In this document: positions 57,523 through 64,000 of the stretch, one piece after another
How positions within the stretch are numbered: the stretch's first letter is position 1
Layout: each line of letters begins with the position of its first letter
DNA from: Litoditis marina
Lineage: Eukaryota; Nematoda; Chromadorea; Rhabditida; Rhabditidae
DNA length: 64,000 nt
Assembly (NCBI GenBank): GCA_964036275.1
Contig: OZ038436.1
Coordinates: 19,185,904 to 19,249,903, forward strand
Direction: 5' to 3'
The notes under the pieces: generated by a model
The model's database searches: none
Seen by the model: only the letters and a program-made list of their open reading frames with translations
What the model was told of the DNA's origin: nothing
Made by a program: the position numbers and the translations under genes

Positions 57523-60500
57523 TCACGTGGACTGGAAGTAATTTCTTCGAGCTTCTTCCTGGCTGGCAACAGCTGATTTTCCTTTTTGTTCGTATCTGCA
57601 ACATCAATTGATTAATAATGAATAATGATTGAGATGGAATAAAAACATGTTTAAAGAAGGACGGTTATGTGGTCCAGTCGCAACGGTTCAGTCCTTTAAA
57701 CTGCAATACATTTTTCAATTGCAGTTTAAAGGACCGTTGACACGAGATTGGTCCACATAATCGTCCTTCTTTAATAAAGTCCTATTCACTGCAGCAAAAC
57801 TAAGCGAGGACTACCACTCGCCAGCATTTTGTTGCTTTAAAAAAACCACCACACAAACTTTTCCTTTTCTGTTTTTATCAAATTTTAATGCACTCGATGA
57901 TACCTCATACTCTCGTGATGAAAAAAAGGATAACAAAGCATCTAAACTTTTATTATCTATTAGATAGGGATAACAACACCGAGTAGACTAGAATTAACCG
58001 ATGTAACATAATAAAAGTGCATTAATGAAATGGCAGTATTGTATGGCATGGCACAATGAAGTTTAGTATCAATATGTAAGTATATTTAATATTAATAGAA
58101 ATAGCCAACATTAACCTAATGTTTCACCTAACAAAGACCGTTTCGCATAGCTATCTAGCGTAGTAATAAGACAAACGAAACCGCATACAAACTATTCTGT
58201 AAGGGGCTCACTCACACCTACACATTATATTCACTTTGGCAGTAAATTCTGACTACATTCTGATCTATTAAGCACTCAAAGCTAGTCTTACTGATCCACT
58301 ATTAGCCGGCTAAAAAGCGAACTAGTGTCAGTCAACTATACCAGACAGTCTGCGTTTCTCTGATATACATGTTCTCTCATCGAAATCTTCAGCGTGCTAA
58401 AACCGGCTGGGGTGAAAAGGAGGCGTGAAAAATAAGAAGCTGTGTATGGTGGAAAAAGCTCCATAGAAAAGAATGAACTGTCTGAATACACCTGTATACA
58501 TTGACACATCTTCACATAAGCTCTAGTATAGGCATTAGAACTCTACATATTCTGAAAAAAAACGTATAATCGATGAGTAATAGTCAAATAAGGCAAATAC
58601 ATGCGAACGGTTCAATCGTTGCATACTGTTTTATCGCTCAGCTGTGCTGTAGTTTTCATTGACTGTTATGTGTTGCAATACCGCTACAGCGGAATGGTTG
58701 GTTCGCTGATGATGTACTTTCGTGACTTTAAAGAAGGGTTACAATTGGATCTTGAACCACTCAATAGACCAACTAGTGATCGTTTAACAAATTGTGATTG
58801 TAGGTCATAGATCACTAAGCCAAGTAGGTCATAGGTTACTGATGGATGTAGGTCATAGTTCACTAAGTGACTGTAGGTCATAGATTGCGTCATATATCGA
58901 CGAGTCTGTTGCCGTTGGTGCTCGGATCGGAGCGTATACTGTAGAATGCGGTGGCGGCACTCTGTCCCCCGAATGACGTCACATCCCAATCGCCTCGGGC
59001 GGAATAGAACGAATCGGATGCCGCCGAGTATGTGGCACTGCTGGAACAACCGGCACAATTCAGCACATCTCTAAGCCAACCTTTTCAGCCTATGACCATA
59101 GCTAAGTTGTGGTTTGAACTACACGCCTTAATTTACGAATTTCGGCCGCAAAGCAATCAGAAACCCAACGGCAACGGACAACTTATTTACAGGGTACAGG
59201 GTTTACTCTGCTTGAAGAGCCCTGTGCCCTGTAAATAAGTTGTCTGTTGCTGCTGTGTTTCCGGTCTGACTACGTTTACACCACTTTTTTACAGGTTGAA
59301 CAGTTTGAGTCACGAAAAACACGGTTACGAATGTGATCCCCAGAAACTGAGAAAAACGTGTTGAACGTGTAGTTACGTGACATGGCTTTCCACTCGGTGT
59401 ATGCAATTCCAGTATTATGAGTGAGTAGACCAGATGAAATAAAAACAGTGGGAAGCAATCACGTAGACGCATATTTCACATGGAATGAGCATTAACTGTG
59501 CAACTGAAAGAAAGCGGGAAAACGAAAAACTGTCAAACCAACCAAGTAATCAAAAAACATACCTTAGTACCTCAAAAACTGAAACACGCCATCAGTATTA
59601 TTTTAACAATAGCATTGAATACTTCAACTTGAGAACAAATTTTGGTAATTGACCAAGACGCGGTCGGTCGGTTCAGGCTCGGTCGGCACATGTCCAACTG
59701 GCGGTCGGTGATAAGAGTGTTGGTCGGCATGTGTATAGCTGGCGGTCGGTAATGAACCAGTATAGGTAATACTCTAACTGCGGTTTTTCTTACCGACCGC
59801 TAGCTATACACTGGCCGACCCACACTCTTATCACCGACCGCCAGTTGGACATGTGCCGACCGAGCCTGAACCAACCGACCGCGTCTTGGTCAATTAGGGT
59901 AATTGACCAAGACGCGGTCGGTTGGTTCAGGCTCGGTCGGCACATGTCCAACTGGTCCAATTGACTCTTATCACCGACCGCCACCGACCGCCAGTTGGAC
60001 ATGTGCCGACCGAGCCTGAACCGACCGACCGCGTCTTGGTCAATTACCCAAATTTTAAATTACAGTTGCTTACAGATTACTCGGAAAATATTTATTAGTT
60101 GAATAAATATAAATAGTTGATCAACAAGCTGATCCTGACGGTACTACAACATTGGATCGATAAACTTCAGTACGCAGGGCTGGCAACGGACTGATAGTCG
60201 AATCCGGCCTATAATACTTGGGCATAGAGAATGAGAGGCAATTTGGGATGATGGAGAGGTATCAAACTACTTGACAACTTTACGACAGACACATGCAAAA
60301 TAATCATAGCAGAGGAACACAACTAAAATACATAGTGCAACCTGGCAAAATAACTGGTCATCAGTACGACACTACAAACTACAACATCGTTAATAAACGC
60401 AAGAGTGGGAGGAGATGAACGAGATTCAATACAACTGAGAACCTTAGTGATTATTGTCCATAAAGCGAAATGAGCCGCATTGTTGTGTACTGTCGGTGCA

Positions 60501-63500
60501 CCTCGTCTTCGACGCCAAACTGAAACCAACAGTCACAACAAAACGAAGCAATCGATAATACGACAGTTCCAAACAAGATGACCCGGACATAACCGGCTGA
60601 CCAATTCAAGAGTGAAACCACCCCCACGAGAGGTTGAGGAAAAGTGACAACATTAATTAAGGAAGTAAACTAATGAACTTTTAGTTCCAGTTATTTCCGA
60701 GTATTCAGTATAGATCAGCTCACGGTGGCTTTGGTGACAGCAGAACAGAAAATGAAACACACAACGGAAATGCCACACAAGCAGACGAAGAAAATTGATA
60801 GGGTTCACACGGTGAGGCATCAGTATATCAGATGAAGGGGACAAAATGGAATACTTGAACTTGAAAAATATTGATGTAATTTTTGATGGAACAAAATGGT
60901 TGGATCATAATCACAGATCACGATCTTGCACTTCCGTTTAAAACTACGTTGAATCGAGTATCCATTTTGCCCCCAGCTTTAAGATTAAGAGTGGTCGGAA
61001 TGTTGAACACTCTTGAAAAATACATCACAACCACATTCATACAACATAATGACCCAACTATTACCGTAACAAGACTCTTCTCGGATATCGATCGCCGCAG
61101 AACAAAAACCTCACTTTTCGAGGGCTAGTTAGGCTCACATTACGGTCACAGCTGGGCAAAAACAAGTGGGTGACAATTAAGCTCAAATGCATTTAGCTAC
61201 AACCCATAAACCCATAAGTTAAAACATCAACAGAGAGTTAAAATTGTCACAACGGACAGTTTATATGAATAAACTATGTTTTTTGAAGTTTGGAGAGAAA
61301 CAATTCATACAGTTTTTATTAGAAGACATCCGCTCAATCTGTTTAAGCTTAATCGTCACCCACTCCAAAAACAACAAAACAGCCATTCTCAACTGAATCA
61401 GGGCATTCGCACGACTAACACAGGGTCCAGGTGTATCTCAGTTTTAAACTCTGGACTACCGCTTCCGTTGAGCATTCTAAAATAAAAACAGTACACAATG
61501 GATAACGTTTTTTGGACTGATCAAAGGTAAAACACGGCTACATACACCGAGACCCGTGCAGTTGTGTTAGAAACGAACCGAGGATTAGTGAACATACATA
61601 CACAAGAGGTATAAACATTCATTGTCGAAAAAGCAAAAAAAAATCAGCTGCGATGAGAAAAATGCGATCAGCACGTTAGATGTCGGAAGCAGTGGATTAT
61701 TACGGAAGATGTACTACTTGATGGGCTTCCGTTTTTATGAGTTCTGACAAGAAGAGATCAAACAATGAGTCTTCGTGGTTGAGATTGGCGCAATTTGCTT
61801 CAATCGTCGAGAAATGGTGACAAACGTATGACAACTACCGATCCGAGATTTCCCTATCAGCACGGAGTCAAAATGGAAAGTCAGTGAAATTTACATGTTG
61901 CCTAATTCATATTTGTTAGACGCTTCACCGAAGCACCTACATCCAAAAAAACCGTCAGAAGCAAATCTAGTATTGCACACAAAGTAAAGCTGCTCATGAT
62001 TGACCCTAACCCTAACTATGAGAATGCCATGCCAAGTAGTTAGATATAATATACTTACACATATGTCTCAAAAACCTTTTCTTGGACAATAGAAACCTGG
62101 ATAGCACGCAATTCGATAGATGTCAGGGTTAGAATGAATAGAAAGCATTAGAAAGAGCAGCTAACAGGTGTAACGTAGACAATAAAACTGAGAGGCCTGC
62201 AGCGTAGAGTACGACTAGACGAAAGTGTTTCTGAAGAACATCACGGAATTAAAATCGGAATCTGCCCATATTCTTTGGATGAATGAATTTTTCTTGCAAA
62301 AATCCTAACGTATTCACTGTAAAAGTCACATCTGTGTATAATATACGACTACGGGAAAGTCAAAAACACTGTGTGCTGTATTTTATCAAATACATCCATG
62401 TTTGTCCATCATTCAAGCTACGATTCATCGTATCGCCCAGAATATTGAATATCTATTCCGATCGTTTTGATAGTTTTTCTGATTCCGATGTATGATGACA
62501 ACAAAAAAAAACGGTGTACGACGTGAAACTTGATAAGTGATGGCGCAAACATTCGCCAACTGGTATACATTAATACACAATACCGCTGTCGGTTGTTTCA
62601 TATTGAATGTCAGTTGAAATTGAGCTTAATGTGTGTTATGTGTGTTATGAATTCATGGTCACAAAACTGTTTGCCAATTTTCCATGTCTGTGAAACGTGA
62701 AGCCGCGAGAAACACACGTAATAGGTCAAACATAGGTAGTGAAAGTAGAGTAGTGCATATGGTGTTGTGTGTTGTGAATGTGTTGTTCTTGGTAGGAGGG
62801 TGTATGATAAAAGCTGCTGCTAGTGCAAAGCGACACTTCACCACCGATCCAGATAATTCACTGTGTGAGAGAATAAACAAAGAAACATGTGATACCCCAA
62901 CAACTGTGAGTTTGGTAGTATATGTAGTATGGTTATTGGTTATTCGAATGCAACTTTTCATGGGTAGGAGCAACTTGTGTTTGCTTATAAGCCGCTCGAT
63001 AGTTTATTACAGTTCAAAGGATTGAAAAGATAAAAAGTGACTGCTGAACGGTCAAACAACTATTTACTACTCTATTCAACTTCCTATAACTATAGCTCTA
63101 TGACGACTCTTGAACTTGTCAAAACTAGTATAGTATCCAGCGACAGATAAGAAAACATAAGTCGACCCTGATGTTTGAATTAGAAACCAAACTAACAGTC
63201 TCTGGTTGGCGGTGTCCTTGGACGAGACGTCCACTTCGTTGGTTACTGTCACTGAATGAGTGACCACCTCGGGCGCTTCACTACGCTTCTCCATTCTGAA
63301 AGAGTCGAGTTGAGTTAGGAACTGTATAGGTTATCTAGTAAGGAGTATGTATGAGTACGTATAGTGCGGATGGGATAGTGTGTAGATCGAATACACGCAG
63401 ACAAGCAGGCCGCACGCCAAACATCGGATATGCAACGCAAGCAGCGAGTATTCAAAATATCGATAGAGTAACTACAACTAACTAACTTTCAGGTTCACTA

Positions 63501-63798
63501 TAACTAACTTCCACTTGGATACAAGACACGAGCTAAAATGACTATTTTTGATATAAGTGACCGAAGACCAACCTGATTAGTCCGAAATCGTTTGGCTCGT
63601 AAATGGTGCAGTCTGGGATTTCGCGCCGCTTGAACACTTCTGCGACGAATAGTGCCTGGAAAAAGCAATGTTTGTCAGGTCCCCGTGATACTGTGATATG
63701 TTTCGGTCGTGTTTTGACCTTATGGTCTTTTCGTTTGTCATTGTTTCCATCTGGTATCTATTGATTTTGGGCGAGCTGACCTCAACAGGTCCTCCCAT
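57523..63798 (-). CDS. Small protein of unknown function, 103 aa, five exons
   Basis: Minus-strand exons: 63798-63781, 63655-63573, 63295-63197, 61476-61420, 57595-57523, all in phase. The product starts MGGPVEALFVAEVFKRREIP, continues with DCTIYEPNDFGLIRMEKR, then Val/Thr-rich VVTHSVTVTNEVDV, and ends EEARRNYFQST. No signal peptide, membrane segment or known domain is visible. I do not recognise the family. A splice acceptor (AACTAG) lies 9 nt upstream of the ATG, which fits trans-splicing, but this exon could also be internal to a gene starting beyond the window. Intron 4 is 3.8 kb and holds an alternative terminal exon candidate (58890-59040). The last 57-nt exon and the final exon are short and rest on phase and splice sites. 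Confidence 0.55.
57651..57776. repeat. Palindromic MITE (GAAGGACGATTATGTGG family), copy 3, best preserved
   Basis: TTTAAAGAAGGACGGTTATG at the left mirrors CATAATCGTCCTTCTTTAA at the right, with central CCTTTAAACTGCAAT...ATTGCAGTTTAAAGG. It lies in intron 4 of the minus-strand gene, about 55 bp upstream of its last exon. Confidence 0.9.
58310..58420. repeat. CTGCGTCTCTCTGATC repeat family, diverged copy
   Basis: CAGACAGTCTGCGTTTCTCT, GATATACATGTTCTCTCAT and a weak right part. Alignment to the copies at 16585 and 29350 is only over the core. Confidence 0.45.
58798..58885. repeat. TAGGTCATAG tandem repeat
   Basis: TAGGTCATAG occurs four times at about 25-bp spacing, with ATCACTAAG or TTCACTAAG between. 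It begins just past the stop of the alternative terminal exon (minus sense). Confidence 0.85.
58890..59040 (-). CDS. Candidate alternative terminal exon of the minus-strand 103-aa gene
   Basis: After the acceptor TTGTTCCAG the exon reads, in the phase required by donor 61420, SATYSAASDSFYSARGDWDV then TSFGGQSAATAFYSIRSD and ends RLVDI with TGA at 58890. Codon choice and GC content are gene-like, unlike the surrounding intron. Joined to exons 1-4 it would replace the ending YEQKGKSAVAS...FQST by a 49-residue Ser/Ala/Gly-rich tail. A related candidate near 60500-60529 (acceptor GGTTTCAG, then FGVEDEVHRQ in a different phase) is less convincing. Confidence 0.5.
59108..59280. repeat. TGTAGTTTGATC-like copy interrupted by a palindrome
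   Basis: TTGTGGTTTGAACTACACGC, TTAATTTACGAATTTCGGCC and CTGCTGTGTTTCCGGTCTGA are family blocks. Between them, 59171-59250 is an almost perfect 31-bp stem (GCAACGGACAACTTATTTAC...GTAAATAAGTTGTCTGTTGC) with an 18-bp loop. Confidence 0.7.
59636..60056. mobile_element. Compound fold-back element with 8-bp TSD (hAT-like, non-autonomous)
   Basis: The body is 59644-60048. Identical 8-bp flanks CAAATTTT lie at 59636-59643 and 60049-60056. The ends are inverted over more than 75 bp: GGTAATTGACCAAGACGCGG, then GGTTCAGGCTCGGTCGGCAC, ATGTCCAACTGGCGGTCGGT. Inside, the same arm appears twice more in alternating orientation (reverse about 59807-59896, forward about 59898-59960), so the element is two head-to-head hairpins joined by AGG. 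It has no coding capacity. The 8-bp duplication and short terminal inverted repeats fit hAT-type transposition. It lies in intron 4 of the minus-strand gene. Confidence 0.88.
60060..61415. other. Intron 4 sequence, nothing firmly recognised
   Basis: An 81-codon plus-strand frame at 60883-61128 has no family features. A possible minus exon near 60500-60529 is mentioned with the alternative exon. Confidence 0.4.
61480..63195. other. Intron 3 of the minus-strand gene, nothing recognised
   Basis: Open frames at 62283-62495, 62684-63025 (plus) and 62659-62973 (minus) overlap each other and lack splice support or domains. Confidence 0.45.
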
Positions 63799-63799
63799 C

Positions 63800-64000
63800 T
63801 TCTCGGTCTAGTTCTGTGTGGTGGTAGACTCGGGGCCGGTGCGCCTATTTCTTCTCTCTCTTTTATTCTATATTTATCTCTTACTCTAATAAAGTTTAAT
63901 TAATCAACTTCGTAGCACTTTTCTCAGTTGGGAGTTTCCCTCTTATTGTCTCTGTGTTCAAAAAGCTCGAGAACTCTCGGGATCCTTTTGCTAATAGAAG
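63800..64000. other. Right edge, upstream of the minus-strand gene
   Basis: AT-rich. An acceptor-like AACTAG (minus strand) ends at 63808. No further exon is visible before the edge. Confidence 0.45.

Noticed and set aside
60883..61128. 81-codon plus-strand frame inside intron 4
   Set aside because: No homology I recognise, no splice or promoter context, and it lies inside the intron of a minus-strand gene.
62659..63025. Overlapping 104- and 113-codon frames on opposite strands
   Set aside because: Mutually exclusive chance frames in an intron; neither has a signal, domain or splice partner.
1..64000. CRISPR arrays, bacterial operons, ribosomal RNA
   Set aside because: None seen. The gene structure is eukaryotic throughout, and tandem repeats lack spacer-repeat periodicity.

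Overview
The window reads as nuclear DNA of a rhabditid-type nematode. It is AT-rich, and its genes are split into many short exons with GT..AG introns ending in TTTCAG, TTCCAG or TAG. In six of seven genes a 3' splice acceptor lies 0-9 nt upstream of the start codon, as expected for spliced-leader trans-splicing. The recognisable proteins are nematode-typical: a DMSR-type neuropeptide receptor, the NAB co-factor MAB-10, and a Gly/Tyr-rich secreted peptide precursor. I rebuilt gene models by hand from splice sites and reading phase; every multi-exon CDS reported with confidence above 0.4 keeps a continuous frame across all its junctions.

Layout, left to right. 979-5398 (+): DMSR-like GPCR, 10 exons, 382 aa. 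5.4-13.7 kb: gene-poor and repeat-rich, with purine-rich microsatellites and one doubtful exon near 10.7 kb. 13771-19797 (-): mab-10/NAB orthologue, 14 exons, 451 aa, with NCD1 and NCD2 domains. 20-27.3 kb: repeats and unassigned DNA. 27333-28602 (+): 80-aa secreted Gly/Tyr-rich peptide precursor. 31768-34494 (+): TEX264-like ER-membrane protein, 246 aa. 34861-35716 (-): 5'-truncated RTE-type non-LTR retrotransposon with a 13-bp target duplication. 36-43 kb: no convincing gene. 43018-45815 (+): a second seven-helix receptor, 333 aa, of chemoreceptor type. 48120-56705 (+): 24-exon gene for an 842-aa secreted, Thr-rich then Pro/Gln-rich low-complexity protein that has grown by internal duplications. 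57523-63798 (-): a five-exon gene for a small 103-aa protein of unknown function, with a likely alternative terminal exon inside its 3.8-kb fourth intron.

The genes do not form an operon or pathway: strands alternate and intergenic gaps are kilobases long. The most distinctive content is repetitive. A tRNA-derived SINE-like family has four copies, three in introns or just beyond genes. A very abundant short inverted repeat (TGTAGTTTGATC ends) has about 20 copies. At least three further MITE-like families are present. A 405-bp compound fold-back element built from four alternating copies of one arm is flanked by a perfect 8-bp duplication (hAT-like). Several genes show very local sequence duplication at splice sites or exon ends (5.4, 17.9, 51.1/53.2, 54.3/54.6 and 55.8 kb), a recurrent theme here and the most interesting signal for how exons are being born in this genome.
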